From Sphingobacterium sp. R2 (GTDB lineage: Bacteria; Bacteroidota; Bacteroidia; Sphingobacteriales; Sphingobacteriaceae): 64,000 nt of DNA. Every line of letters starts with the position of its first letter. The first letter of the stretch is position 1. This document shows, in pieces, positions 1-10,088 of this stretch. Location of the stretch: contig NZ_CP142884.1 in the NCBI RefSeq assembly GCF_040760075.1, positions 4,960,001-5,024,000 on the forward strand, given 5' to 3'. The notes under the pieces are model-generated. The model did no database searches and was not told where the DNA came from. It saw only the letters and a list, made by a program, of their open reading frames with translations. Position numbers and translations under genes: made by a program.

Positions 1-1
1 C

Positions 2-433
2 GACATTATTAAGATCAACAATGACCGTATTGAAGGGTATAAAAAAGCAATTGATCTGGCAACCAGTCACGGCTTAGATAAACTGATCCCTACCTTTCAA
101 AAATTTATCGGACAGTCAGAAGAATTTATCGCCGAATTAACTCCTTATGTTGAGCTTGAGGGAAAAGAGGCTACCGATAGCACCATGTTAAGCGGCAAAC
201 TATTCCGTGCCTGGATGGGAATCAAAGTTAATATCACAGGCGACGACGAAAGAAGTTTATTGGAGACCTGCGAACAGGGAGAAGACGCCTTTAAATCGAC
301 CTACCAAACAGCGCTGGCAGACGGATCCGATGAACTTTCGCAAAATGTGCATAGTTTAATCAATACCCAACTTAGTAAACAGCTTGAAGCACACAATATC
401 ATTAAAATGTTACGCGACAGCAAAACAATTTAA
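2..433 (+). CDS. DUF2383 (PA2169-type) four-helix-bundle protein, 5' truncated
   Basis: The window opens inside this gene. The frame runs open from base 2 and ends at TAA 431-433, giving 143 residues without a start codon. The first residues (DIIKINNDRIEGY) match the complete paralog at 39813-40268 from about its residue 13, so only about a dozen residues are missing. By eye about half the positions are identical to that paralog. The sequence is mostly charged helices with no signal peptide, which fits the cytoplasmic ferritin-like four-helix-bundle family PA2169/DUF2383. The biochemical role of that family is not known; a stress link is an inference from the CsbD neighbour of the paralog. 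A strong hairpin terminator follows. Confidence 0.85.
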   Translation, partial: DIIKINNDRIEGYKKAIDLATSHGLDKLIPTFQKFIGQSEEFIAELTPYVELEGKEATDSTMLSGKLFRAWMGIKVNITGDDERSLLETCEQGEDAFKSTYQTALADGSDELSQNVHSLINTQLSKQLEAHNIIKMLRDSKTI

Positions 434-480
434 GGGTTAACAATAACAGGATTCTAACAAAATAGATGACCTTCTCACAA

Positions 481-513
481 AAAATACCGAAGCGATTTAA
501 GCTTCGGTATTTT
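481..513. terminator. Bidirectional intrinsic terminator
   Basis: Perfect 13-bp arms AAAATACCGAAGC (481-493) and GCTTCGGTATTTT (501-513) enclose a 7-base loop. The stem is flanked by an A-run on the left and a T-run on the right, so it can end transcripts from either side. It sits between two convergent genes, the DUF2383 gene and the aspartic-protease-like gene. Confidence 0.85.
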
Positions 514-623
514 TCTATTGAGGACAGGACATCGACAATGAAGATTCTCCACAAATGCAGCATGCGTTGTAACAAATACAATTATTACATTGTAAAAAAC
601 CATTGCTCCTTTGATCTATCACA

Positions 624-1904
624 TCAATAAAAACTAATTGTATTCTTTTTGAAATTTAATGTCATCTTGTACTGATTTAAAAATGGTGTACCCAACAAAC
701 CCTCAATAGGCAATGCGTCGGAATCTTGTCCGCCACCAATAGCTTGATCTGTAATAACTGTGTACATATCTTTTAATGCCAGCTGACCTACTTTAGCATG
801 AGTAAGAAACGCGATACGATTGCCTTGACTTGTTCCATTCACCCCTTTGATATCCACCTCACCTTCCTCATAATCAATATAAGATTTTAGCTCCGTTTCC
901 AATGCCTTTTTCAGCACATTGGCATTAGCACCACAATCTATTCCCATCGGATACACCTTTCCACCGAAAGTAATATCCACAATAGGAATATGCCTTTTCA
1001 GGCGTAAAGGATATTGCGCCAGCAAAAGCCCCTTATCGATTGGCTCCCCAGGCACCTCACCTCGATCATCCATTTTTTCTAGTAACAACTCTTGCCTTCT
1101 GTAGTCTATGGTAAACTGATAGTTTTTCAATACGCCAATGCCGAGTAAACCTAAAATTGGACTTCCATCTCCAATTTCCAGGTGCATATCATCCATCTGA
1201 GAGACTGGAGCATCAAGTTTATGGAGTACAATGCCAGCTACCTGAAGGTTGTTACCAGTTGACCAGACCACCTGTTGCATTTGTCCGCCAATACCTGCGA
1301 AATCTACCGAAACATCTTTGCGAATTTGTTCTGGGACCACAAATTCTTTGCGTAATATGACTACTGGAGCACCGCTATCAAATTGAAAATAACCTTTTAT
1401 ACCGTTGAGCATCGATTCAAGGTAGACCAATCCATTCACCATTTTAAATGGGATGACCAGTGTCTCAGGTTGCTCTGCATTCCCCAATGCATCCGCCAAC
1501 GCTTTATCAGGATCGCCCTTTATGTTTCCTCTGATAATGCCAAGATTTATAATTTTTCCGGCACGATTAAATAGAAAAGTTGGTCTACCGGGTTTACCAT
1601 CCGAATAAGTTACTTCAAGCTGAATCCGTTCATCGCCATCCGCAAGCATCTGCTGATCCACAATCTGAAAAGCTTTCATACTTGGGAATTTAGCCAGAAT
1701 TTCTGGTACAGCAACAGGGTTGTTCAACTTGGGCAGATTACCAATCGTTGCACTGTCGGCCATCATACCCAACAAAGTAACAGCATCTTTTTTATTCATG
1801 GCCGCCATAATCCGATCAATCGATTTGACATTATCAATCTGTTGAGCGACTGCTAGATTTCCTATCAGCGATAAAACAACTAGTATAAATATGGTCTTTC
1901 TCAT
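624..1904 (-). CDS. Secreted retropepsin-like aspartic protease family protein with two lobes
   Basis: 426 residues with a signal peptide (about 1-20, ending VAQ). After a 130-residue N-terminal region come two retropepsin-like halves. The first has FDSGAP with D176 and later GLLGIGVL; the second has IDCGAN with D323 and later GLLGTPFL. Asp-x-Gly followed by a hydrophobic-hydrophobic-Gly strand is the signature of the aspartyl protease fold, and two copies in one chain resemble a pepsin-like bilobal enzyme in place of the usual retropepsin homodimer. The usual DTG is DSG and DCG here, so activity is not certain. The protein should be periplasmic or envelope bound. It is the last gene of the SusC/D operon, one base after the hydrolase gene, which suggests peptide processing linked to the imported substrate (inference). 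Confidence 0.72.
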   Translation of the reverse strand: MRKTIFILVVLSLIGNLAVAQQIDNVKSIDRIMAAMNKKDAVTLLGMMADSATIGNLPKLNNPVAVPEILAKFPSMKAFQIVDQQMLADGDERIQLEVTYSDGKPGRPTFLFNRAGKIINLGIIRGNIKGDPDKALADALGNAEQPETLVIPFKMVNGLVYLESMLNGIKGYFQFDSGAPVVILRKEFVVPEQIRKDVSVDFAGIGGQMQQVVWSTGNNLQVAGIVLHKLDAPVSQMDDMHLEIGDGSPILGLLGIGVLKNYQFTIDYRRQELLLEKMDDRGEVPGEPIDKGLLLAQYPLRLKRHIPIVDITFGGKVYPMGIDCGANANVLKKALETELKSYIDYEEGEVDIKGVNGTSQGNRIAFLTHAKVGQLALKDMYTVITDQAIGGGQDSDALPIEGLLGTPFLNQYKMTLNFKKNTISFY

Positions 1905-1905
1905 C

Positions 1906-2982
1906 TTACTTTACGGTTTCTTTCAACCATTTCACAATTGAGCCTAACGTACTCTCGGGTATTTCACCAAGTTTTGCGTATTCCGCAGGTAGGCAGGTTT
2001 GACAAGGCTGCAATAAATGATTTACATTTGGCAGCAGGATGGTCGTTACCTTTCCGTGCTGGCCGGCACGACTGTACTGCTTCCAGTAAGTTAAATTGAT
2101 GGAATCTACAAAAACATCTTTACTACCATTGATCGCCAGAATGGGAACATCCACGCGACTTAAAAAGATCCGTGGGTCGTAGGTGACAAAATAGCGATAC
2201 CAAGGTCCGATAGCCTGCTGCACATAGGACCAAATCGGAAAGCGGAAATGATCGTATTCAATACCTAAAGATTTAAAGTAAAGATCATCTTTTTGTTTCC
2301 AGTAATTATATGTCGCGTGAAGCTTACTCTCCAGGCTGTCCGAATTGGCATATTGGAAGGCGGTCGCAAACATTAACCGATTGATTTCATTGGAACGTTG
2401 CTTGTCGACCTCTTTCAGAGGTGAGGTATTCACAAGGTTCTCATTCTGCACAAAAAGCGATTCCAAACCGCTAGAAGCCAAGCCCGATAAGCTGATTAAA
2501 AAAGCGACATCTTTGCTTTGTGAAGCCGCTATCGAAATCACAGCCCCCCCTTCGCTATGCCCCAGCAGACCGATATGCGTTAAGTCAACATTTCTTTCAG
2601 TTTTCAAAAATTGCAGCGCACCTAAAACGTCAAGTGCAAAATCTGCTGTTGTAGCATATCGGTATTCGCCTGTCGTTTTACCAACACCGCGATCATCCAT
2701 ACGTAACACCACATATCCCTTGGGTGTTAAAAAATTGGCAATACGGGCAAACATCTTTGTCCCGGCCATTGTACCATCCCGGTCCTGTGGTCCAGTACCT
2801 GAAACGATAATAACGGCCGGATATTTCCCCGCCTTGATAGGCGAGGAAATGGTGGCGCCAATGGTAATACTATCTGCTTTTGACTTAAACATAACCTCCC
2901 TTTGATTGATGGACTGTGCTGAAGTAATGCCGTAAAAAAGCAATGAAGCTACAGCTAGAAAGAGTGATTTGATTGTTTTCAT
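1906..2982 (-). CDS. Secreted alpha/beta hydrolase (serine esterase/peptidase fold)
   Basis: 358 residues with a signal peptide (about 1-22, ITSAQ). The fold is supported by an oxyanion-region motif SGTGPQDRDG (61-70), DDRGVGKT (96-103) and the nucleophile elbow GHSEGG with S143. Near the C-terminus GSKDVFV offers the acid and NVNHLL the histidine. The spacing agrees with secreted dienelactone-hydrolase or acyl-peptidase-like alpha/beta hydrolases of Bacteroidetes. The exact substrate (ester, lactone or peptide) cannot be told. The gene lies 4 bases after the TlpA-like gene and 1 base before the protease-like gene, so all three are surely co-transcribed. Confidence 0.82.
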   Translation of the reverse strand: MKTIKSLFLAVASLLFYGITSAQSINQREVMFKSKADSITIGATISSPIKAGKYPAVIIVSGTGPQDRDGTMAGTKMFARIANFLTPKGYVVLRMDDRGVGKTTGEYRYATTADFALDVLGALQFLKTERNVDLTHIGLLGHSEGGAVISIAASQSKDVAFLISLSGLASSGLESLFVQNENLVNTSPLKEVDKQRSNEINRLMFATAFQYANSDSLESKLHATYNYWKQKDDLYFKSLGIEYDHFRFPIWSYVQQAIGPWYRYFVTYDPRIFLSRVDVPILAINGSKDVFVDSINLTYWKQYSRAGQHGKVTTILLPNVNHLLQPCQTCLPAEYAKLGEIPESTLGSIVKWLKETVK

Positions 2983-2986
2983 ATCC

Positions 2987-4942
2987 TTATTTCCCAGCTT
3001 TTAACATGTTGACCATTTCAATGATTTCATCGGCAAGCTCAGAGGTGCTGCCCATATAACCAACCTCCGAAAAACGAAGTTTGCCATTTGGCCCCACCAC
3101 CATCTTATGCGGAATAGGTCCTACACCAGCGGCCTTTGAAGCCTTACTATCCGTATCCAGTAATACCGTGAAAGGATAGCCATTTTCTTTCATATAATTG
3201 GTCACGTATTCTTTCATGTCTGGCTTACGTTCCTGTGTATTGATGAAATAAAAGACAACGTTCGGATCATTTTTAAAATGATCTACCGCCAATTTCATCC
3301 CCGGAAATGCACCTTTACAGGGGGCACACCACGAAGCCCAGAAATCCAATACAACAATTTTTCCTTTCTGTGCAGAAAGGCGTACTTTCTTTCCATGTTG
3401 ATCCAACAACTCAAAATCCGGCATATTCTTGTTGATTAAAAGGTTCTGTACCTTTTCTTTTAGCTCCTTTCCCTTGTCGGCATTTTTGAGACTAGCCAAA
3501 TACTGTTCGTAGCCTTTATCTGATTTGTTTTTTGCATTATAGATTTTTTTCATCAGCTCCAGCATATAGGTCGAACTCTGATTCATGGCATAACTTTGCT
3601 CCAGTGCCATTTGCAGTTCTTTGGTTTTCCCCTGCCCCTCAAGCACACGTACATAAGTATCATTTAAGTTTGCATTTTTGTAGCTCGCGGTACTCTGCGC
3701 GGCGGCGGCATAGGCAAAGGCTTCGTCGTAAAGTTTATTGTCCACCAATATCTTGGCAAATAAAGGTGCATTTGAATAATATAACGTTGCATATTTATCC
3801 CCCTGAAAGTTATCCTTGTAGTAATTCAGACGTTCCATAATAACTCGGGCATAAGGCAATATTTCGGCAGGTCCTATGCTTTTTTGCGAAAGATACGGCA
3901 CGTCCAAGGAACGGTAGATCACATTGGAAAGGGCCTCGTAGGGTGCGATCTTGGACATATACTTACTATAGTTGGACAGATCTTTTTTCATGCTGGTGTA
4001 CACCGAAATAATCCAGTAAGCACTGATATAGCTGATTCGATTCGCTTCGTTAAAAGCATCTTCAGCTTCTTCATAGGGATGTTTATCAATAAAGTCCATC
4101 GCAGCTTTCAGGCGTTCATCGTCCGTCTTCGCTTGTTGAATGAGCTTAAAATCAGCCAGACGCTGTTGATCCTTTACATATTGACCCTTTGGAAACTGGG
4201 TGACAATTTTTTGCTGTAATGCCTCAGCTTTAGCAGCATCTTTTAAAATATCCTTATAGACACGATAAATTTCCAGTAGATCCTCTTCTTTGATATTGGG
4301 CATCTGTTCCAGGCTGTTCAGCTCCCGATCAAGCTTGGCTAAGGACTCTGGGGTATTCATGTGTTTCAAGGCACTTGCGGCAGCGTAAAGCACACGAAAT
4401 CGGTTTTCCGGATGATACTGTAATTCATATTTCACCCACATCAAAAGTATCTCATTCGATTTGTAGGCCACGGTATCTACGACATAAGGAACACCCGCAA
4501 CGATGTGCGGCGTCCGCAACATGCCCCAACCGACCATTCCTCCCGACATCTGGCGTTTATCGTTTCCGGAGAGGATATAGGAATAAGTTTGCTCCCCACC
4601 TTTGTCTACCAGGGTATCCGATTTAAAAACAAGATTCATTAAGGCCAAATGTGCCGGCAGTACATATTTTGCAGTCCATACCGAATCATTTTTAGTAAAC
4701 TTGAGATCCGTAGTCGTCCATTTAAAATCAGTATAACCCGTTAGCTGTGCCGAAATATCTTTGGCATCCTTCAGCAGCGTATTACGAGCATCATATACAA
4801 GCTGTACGGTATCCTGTTGTTTTGGAAATTCCGGTATCACCTTAAAAACCTGCGGCTGTTTCTGTTGTTGCGCAGAGGCAGCAGTGCAACACAAAAATGT
4901 CCATGCCAATACAGCTGTAGTTTTTATCATACAATTTTTCAT
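2987..4942 (-). CDS. TlpA-like thioredoxin-fold lipoprotein/secreted protein with long helical N-terminal region
   Basis: 651 residues. A signal peptide ending AASAQ is seen with either start (M1, or M5 twelve bases on). Residues about 30-130 form a beta-rich domain, about 180-490 a helical TPR-like region, and about 505-645 a TlpA/ResA-type thioredoxin domain with WCAPC (C539, C542) and the cis-Pro region GPIPHK. Such proteins reduce or exchange disulfides in the periplasm. The family is frequent just after SusC/SusD pairs controlled by sigma/FecR in Sphingobacterium-type genomes. Here it follows SusD by 47 bases and the hydrolase follows by 4. Its part in uptake is unknown; maintaining thiols of the partner proteins or processing a cysteine-rich substrate are both possible. 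Confidence 0.85.
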   Translation of the reverse strand: MKNCMIKTTAVLAWTFLCCTAASAQQQKQPQVFKVIPEFPKQQDTVQLVYDARNTLLKDAKDISAQLTGYTDFKWTTTDLKFTKNDSVWTAKYVLPAHLALMNLVFKSDTLVDKGGEQTYSYILSGNDKRQMSGGMVGWGMLRTPHIVAGVPYVVDTVAYKSNEILLMWVKYELQYHPENRFRVLYAAASALKHMNTPESLAKLDRELNSLEQMPNIKEEDLLEIYRVYKDILKDAAKAEALQQKIVTQFPKGQYVKDQQRLADFKLIQQAKTDDERLKAAMDFIDKHPYEEAEDAFNEANRISYISAYWIISVYTSMKKDLSNYSKYMSKIAPYEALSNVIYRSLDVPYLSQKSIGPAEILPYARVIMERLNYYKDNFQGDKYATLYYSNAPLFAKILVDNKLYDEAFAYAAAAQSTASYKNANLNDTYVRVLEGQGKTKELQMALEQSYAMNQSSTYMLELMKKIYNAKNKSDKGYEQYLASLKNADKGKELKEKVQNLLINKNMPDFELLDQHGKKVRLSAQKGKIVVLDFWASWCAPCKGAFPGMKLAVDHFKNDPNVVFYFINTQERKPDMKEYVTNYMKENGYPFTVLLDTDSKASKAAGVGPIPHKMVVGPNGKLRFSEVGYMGSTSELADEIIEMVNMLKAGK

Positions 4943-4989
4943 ATCTCTTATTTTTCCTTTTTAAAATAAATGAACAGTAGACCTGTTCT

Positions 4990-6423
4990 TTATGGATTTT
5001 GCACTATTTCTGGACTCAAATTAATTTCATATTGCGCGATCCGAAACACATAGCGGTTGCTATTCGGAGCCAATGTAAAAGTAATTCCACCGAATGTACG
5101 CGTATACGTTTTCTGAAAGCGTGTATCGTCTTTCAGACGGCGCATATCCCACCAGCGCAACATGCGGAACATAAACTCCCGACGGCGTTCCTGCATCACT
5201 TTCACCAAAGCATCATCCCCATCTGTTGCGCTCAGATTGACTGTTGACCCCGGCAGAATTCTACTGGCCCGTAACCGATTGACGAATGTCATTGCATTGG
5301 CAGGTTGATTGTCCCGCGCAGCAGCCTCCGCCTTAATCAACAGCATTTCAGGAACTGACGGACCTACATTTCGGCCTTCACTTTTTATAAAATCCAAATA
5401 ATAATACCGACCATCATAGACCTCCCATGCTGATATTTTCGATCCAGGAACCGTAAATAAATTATAGCGCTGGTCGCTTCCGTCAAATAAAGACAATAAT
5501 TCTTTGCTTAACCGAAATGCTGTCGGCGAATAGGCGGTAATACCATTTATAGGTACTTTGGACAACAAAATCTCAGGATTATAGATTCGTAATGGATAGT
5601 TGGCCATAGTTGCCTCCGTAATTTTTGTCAAATCTACTAGCTTGTCATTCAGAGCCAGCGCCTGATCGGCCGCTTTTGCCGCATCCGCATAGCGGTTCAT
5701 ATACAGGTATGTTCGTGCCAGCAAACCATAGGCTGAAGCTTTGGAGGGTAAGGTTGTAAATTGCTGCTGTGATGGCAATGCAGGAAGCGCTGCTTCAATA
5801 TCCGCTAAAACCGCATCATAGACTTGCTGTAATGTACCTCGCTCAAGTGACTGCTCTGTAGTTGGCTGCAAAATTAATGGAACGCCCAACGCGTTATTTG
5901 CAGTTGATTGAACGTAAGGTACCGCATACGTATTGGCCAACATTAAGTACGCTGAAGCACGGTGTATTTTCGCTTCTGCTATCAATTGGGCAATTTCAGA
6001 CGCGCTACCGTCTGAAACTAGAGGTACCTCGGCAATGACGGTATTCGCATAGGCAATCGCATTGTACAATCGAGACCAGTTGTCATCTTTATAATTCTGG
6101 TTTCCGATGGGGTAAATATCATCTGCCCATTGATATGAACGACTATAATAGCCATAAAAATCACTACTTGACAATGATTTTTGTTGGGCTGAACCATCGA
6201 TGAGCTCAAGGTCATCAGCTGCCATATCAGACAGCGCGGGCGAAGCTTCAAAGGTTGCCGTATTGTTTAAGACGTAGCGGTAGTTTTCTATCGTACCAGG
6301 TGTCAATTGCCCCTGTGTTTTGATGTCTACATATTTTTCACAACCTGTCATCGTAAAGCCCATACCTGTTGCGGCTAACGCTATTACCAGTTTAAGACCG
6401 CTGTTTTTTATAGCTATTTTCAT
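4990..6423 (-). CDS. RagB/SusD family nutrient-binding outer membrane lipoprotein
   Basis: 477 residues with a lipoprotein signal and lipobox TGC (cysteine about residue 28). The N-terminal SusD-like helical region is followed by the RagB/SusD C-terminal domain, with the typical LLIKAEAAARDNQPANAM and the late segment VMQERRREFMFRMLRWWDMRRL. SusD proteins sit on the outer leaflet and act as a lid over the SusC barrel to capture ligand. The gene starts 11 bases after the SusC stop, the normal arrangement. The ligand is not known; no glycoside hydrolase is in this operon, so a peptide or other nutrient is as likely as a glycan. Confidence 0.95.
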   Translation of the reverse strand: MKIAIKNSGLKLVIALAATGMGFTMTGCEKYVDIKTQGQLTPGTIENYRYVLNNTATFEASPALSDMAADDLELIDGSAQQKSLSSSDFYGYYSRSYQWADDIYPIGNQNYKDDNWSRLYNAIAYANTVIAEVPLVSDGSASEIAQLIAEAKIHRASAYLMLANTYAVPYVQSTANNALGVPLILQPTTEQSLERGTLQQVYDAVLADIEAALPALPSQQQFTTLPSKASAYGLLARTYLYMNRYADAAKAADQALALNDKLVDLTKITEATMANYPLRIYNPEILLSKVPINGITAYSPTAFRLSKELLSLFDGSDQRYNLFTVPGSKISAWEVYDGRYYYLDFIKSEGRNVGPSVPEMLLIKAEAAARDNQPANAMTFVNRLRASRILPGSTVNLSATDGDDALVKVMQERRREFMFRMLRWWDMRRLKDDTRFQKTYTRTFGGITFTLAPNSNRYVFRIAQYEINLSPEIVQNP

Positions 6424-6434
6424 GATTTTGGCGA

Positions 6435-9400
6435 TTAGAAGTTAACATTGATTGAAAAATTGTACGAAGGAACTGGACGCAGGTTGGTTGTATTACCAAC
6501 ATAATTGGCAAAATCAGGATCAATACCTTCTTTATTGGCTGTCCAGATCAATCCAAGATTACGGACCGAACCCGTTAGGTTGACTTGCTCAATTTTCATT
6601 CTCTTTAAGAAATCTTTTGGCAGCGCATAACTCAGGGACACTTCCCGCAGTCGGATGTAGTCGCCTTTCAGTACATTGATATCCGAATAGGTGTAGCGGT
6701 ACAAACTATATTGCCCATAAATATCCGCTGTAACAGCAGGGATATTGGTGGTAGCCTCATCGCCGGCCTGACGCCATCGATTAGCAATATCAGCGCTGAG
6801 ATCAAATTTTGGTGAAGTTAATCCCCTACTGGGGGTCATGTAAGATTCAATACTTGGTTTCAAAAATACATTCCCAAATTGATAGGTCATCAGGGCAAAA
6901 AATGACCATTGACCATAACGTAAGTTTGTTTTTAAACTCCCAAAATAAGGCGCGGTTGTTCGCCCCATATATTTAAGATCATCCACTCCTTTCAAGGTTT
7001 GCTTCACGGAAACAACCTCACCTTCTTTGTTGTAAATCTGTGTCAATCCACTGGCATCCAGTCCAGCATGTCGAAATGCGAGCAATTTGTCACTAGGATA
7101 TCCTTCCAGATAACCAATCCCCACTGGCGTATAGGAATAGGTAAAATTAGCAATATCAGTTGCTTTAAAACGGTTGTCAGTAATCTCATTGGTATTGTAG
7201 GAAAAATTAGCGCCCATATCCCAATTCCAGGCGGCGGTGGTAATCAATCTTGCATTTAAGCCTAGATCAACCCCTTTTCCGCTCATGGTTGCCGTATTTC
7301 TTTTTAAGTTTCCATTATTTATTGTTCCTACGTAAGGCGCAGCAATCGGAAAACTGTACAATAGATCGCGACCCTTTTTTACATAATAATCAAAGGTACC
7401 GGTCAAACGATTAGTGAACAAACCAAAATCAAGACCAAGGTTTGTGACATACGTTTTCTCCCAACGAAGTTGTGGATTAGCAATGGCAATGATGCTCGCT
7501 GTAGGCTGTCCCGTAGGATTGCGCGTGCCATCATCAAGCGATATGTTAGTAAACGGACGTACATCCTGTGTGATATTACCGTTGACGCCATAAGTTGCCC
7601 TCAATCCCAGCTGACTTAGCCAAGCCAGGCTGTTCATAAACGATTCTTTTCGCACATTCCACTTTAGACCACTCGACCATAACGGGGTCGCCCGAAAACT
7701 TCGGTCAAGTCCAAAATTGTTATAATCATCATAACGAACACTTCCCGACAGGGTATACTTCGTATCATAAGTATAGGCTGCATTCGAAAAATACGACAAA
7801 AAACGTCTCCTTCGGTCGGCCTGTATTGGTGATCCTGAAAGGCTCTCATTAAATCCCTGGATACTGAGATAGGCCGACTGCAGATAACTTACAGCAGTAT
7901 TGAATCCAGTCTGCATATTATACCCATATAAGGTACTGCTTCCCTGCTCAGTCTCCGTCTGCCGGATCTCAGCACCTGCGATAGCAGAAATATCATGTTT
8001 TTGGGCAAGCAAAGCATCGTAGTTCAGCTGTCCACGTACCGTATAATTATTGACTTCGGTATTGCCGATGTTATAAATGCCACCTTTATTGATACCCAGG
8101 GTATTTTTCGCTTGGCCGACCGGCGTAAATATATTCAATAAGGAACGGTTCGCATAAGATTCTTCTCCACTGAACATGCGATTACTTCCAAATGATCGCT
8201 CATTGGCATACATGACCGTACCTTTTATCCCCTTATAAATTGGTACCGACAAATTAATCACTGCCGAAAAACTATTGTTCTTGAGTACCCGGTCCACTTC
8301 CCTTAATTCCTGCAGATAGTCGTAGCGCCAATCTTTGTAAGCTGCTCCCAGTCCACTAACAAATTCAGGTGTCAGCCGGTCGTATGCTATGCCGTTTCCA
8401 TCGGCATCTGCCAGCAATTGATAAGGCAATAGTGTAGCCGCCCCGGTATCGTAAAACTGCGAAATTCCTATCCCATTCTGTTTTTGATTTAAGAATGTAC
8501 CCCGCACACTCGTGGATAGCGTTGCAATTTTAAAAAGCTTCCAGTTATTATTGAGGTTTAACGTCAGACGTTTGCCATTTTCACCCCTAGTATATGGATT
8601 CTCATTCGCGTATGAGGCCGAATAGAAATAGTTATTATTTTCAGTCCCATTGCTTATGGATAGGTTATATTGCTGGCTACTCATCGGGCGCAACAGATAG
8701 CGTTGAATCTGCGCCTTATTGTCTATAGCTTTTAGTGGACCGACTAGCGCATCATAATTAGCTTGGGTAATCTGTCCATTTTTAAGACGGATCGCTGCTG
8801 CTGCAACTTCACCCGGATAGTAAGTCGCATAAGAATAAAGACTAGTCGCAATATTATTACCGTTCAAAATGTTTTTGGCGACCAACTCTTCTTGATAATC
8901 GATCATCTGCGCGCTATTCATTGTACGCAAGTAACCTAAATCAGGTTTTCCCGAAAATGCAGTATTCGCAGAAAAACTAATGCGAGGCACACCTGTAACC
9001 GAACCTTTTTTGGTTGTGACTACAATAACACCGTTAGCTGCCCTAACCCCATAGATCGAAGCTGCAGCTGCATCTTTCAATACCGTAATATTTTCAACAT
9101 CGTTTGGGTTAAGGGTCGCAAGATCCATGGTGGAGATCGCTCCGTCGATAACAATCAATGGTAATTTCTCGGTCTCGGTGTCTATTGATCCTATTCCTCT
9201 TACGTTAAAATCATAGTCATTCCGACCGATGGTACGCGTGCTGGAGTTAATACTCAATTGGTTATTGTTGTAGGTAAAGCTACGGTCGCCGGTTCCAATG
9301 GAAACCTGAAATCCGGGAACCTGTCCTTCCAAGCGCTGAATCAGATTGGCGGAGGGAATTTTTTCCAGTTCTTTGGACGTAATGAGCGAAACTGAACCTG

Positions 9401-10055
9401 TTGCTCTTTCTTTGGATATCTTTTGATACCCCGTTGAAATCACTGCCTCTTCAAGCACGTTATTTTTTTCCTCCATCGTAAACATGATCTGGCTACGATT
9501 TCCAGCCGTTAAGGCCGTACTTTCATAACCGACGGCCGAGACCATAATAATATCCGTGGGTTTGATATCATAAATCAGGAATCGCCCATTCTCGTCACTT
9601 TTCGCACCTTTGCGCGTGTCTTTTACCCATATACTTGCTAGTGGTATCGGTTTACCGCTCGCCGAAACAACCGTGCCGGCGACCCGATCTATCGCCTGTT
9701 GATCGCTACCATTTTTTACGGGACTAGCTTCTCCGTCTCCGACAGCGCGACGTACAATGGAATAGGATCTGTCATCCACATAAAGAAATACCAATTGATT
9801 AGGATAAAGCACTTTTTTAAGCACTTCTTCCAGCTTATTTCCCTTGAGCAATTCGGGGTCGACAAATTTCCCGTTCAAAAGGTTGTGCTCATAACTCAAA
9901 TTCGCGTTGAAACGCTGTTCAATCTGTTTTACGGCTTGGTTAAGTGGCAACTTTTGCTGTGCATAGGCTTGCTGTCCAACGGTAAATAGCAGCGAAGTGA
10001 CCGGAACCATCAACAAGCAACGTAGTGGTTGCCACCTGCTTTCTGTAATTTTCAT
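6435..10055 (-). CDS. SusC/RagA family TonB-linked outer membrane protein with STN domain
   Basis: 1206 residues. A signal peptide (about 1-32, AYAQ) is followed by an STN (secretin/TonB N-terminal) domain about 35-105, a CarboxypepD_reg-like domain about 125-200, the TonB plug with the SusC hallmark VLKDAAAASIYGVRAANGVIVVTTKKG (positions about 326-353), and a 22-strand-type beta barrel ending in F. The STN domain is the part that signals to a FecR anti-sigma factor, and FecR is encoded just upstream (33-base gap). So this is a transducer-importer: ligand in the barrel should release the sigma factor at 11393. Transport depends on TonB. The substrate is not deducible. Confidence 0.96.
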   Translation of the reverse strand: MKITESRWQPLRCLLMVPVTSLLFTVGQQAYAQQKLPLNQAVKQIEQRFNANLSYEHNLLNGKFVDPELLKGNKLEEVLKKVLYPNQLVFLYVDDRSYSIVRRAVGDGEASPVKNGSDQQAIDRVAGTVVSASGKPIPLASIWVKDTRKGAKSDENGRFLIYDIKPTDIIMVSAVGYESTALTAGNRSQIMFTMEEKNNVLEEAVISTGYQKISKERATGSVSLITSKELEKIPSANLIQRLEGQVPGFQVSIGTGDRSFTYNNNQLSINSSTRTIGRNDYDFNVRGIGSIDTETEKLPLIVIDGAISTMDLATLNPNDVENITVLKDAAAASIYGVRAANGVIVVTTKKGSVTGVPRISFSANTAFSGKPDLGYLRTMNSAQMIDYQEELVAKNILNGNNIATSLYSYATYYPGEVAAAAIRLKNGQITQANYDALVGPLKAIDNKAQIQRYLLRPMSSQQYNLSISNGTENNNYFYSASYANENPYTRGENGKRLTLNLNNNWKLFKIATLSTSVRGTFLNQKQNGIGISQFYDTGAATLLPYQLLADADGNGIAYDRLTPEFVSGLGAAYKDWRYDYLQELREVDRVLKNNSFSAVINLSVPIYKGIKGTVMYANERSFGSNRMFSGEESYANRSLLNIFTPVGQAKNTLGINKGGIYNIGNTEVNNYTVRGQLNYDALLAQKHDISAIAGAEIRQTETEQGSSTLYGYNMQTGFNTAVSYLQSAYLSIQGFNESLSGSPIQADRRRRFLSYFSNAAYTYDTKYTLSGSVRYDDYNNFGLDRSFRATPLWSSGLKWNVRKESFMNSLAWLSQLGLRATYGVNGNITQDVRPFTNISLDDGTRNPTGQPTASIIAIANPQLRWEKTYVTNLGLDFGLFTNRLTGTFDYYVKKGRDLLYSFPIAAPYVGTINNGNLKRNTATMSGKGVDLGLNARLITTAAWNWDMGANFSYNTNEITDNRFKATDIANFTYSYTPVGIGYLEGYPSDKLLAFRHAGLDASGLTQIYNKEGEVVSVKQTLKGVDDLKYMGRTTAPYFGSLKTNLRYGQWSFFALMTYQFGNVFLKPSIESYMTPSRGLTSPKFDLSADIANRWRQAGDEATTNIPAVTADIYGQYSLYRYTYSDINVLKGDYIRLREVSLSYALPKDFLKRMKIEQVNLTGSVRNLGLIWTANKEGIDPDFANYVGNTTNLRPVPSYNFSINVNF

Positions 10056-10088
10056 ATTTGTTAGGTTAGATGTTACTATTGTATTAGC

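Noticed and set aside
2345..2905. 186-codon plus-strand open frame
   Set aside because: It lies fully antisense to the alpha/beta hydrolase gene, which has signal peptide and catalytic motifs; the antisense product has no recognisable features.
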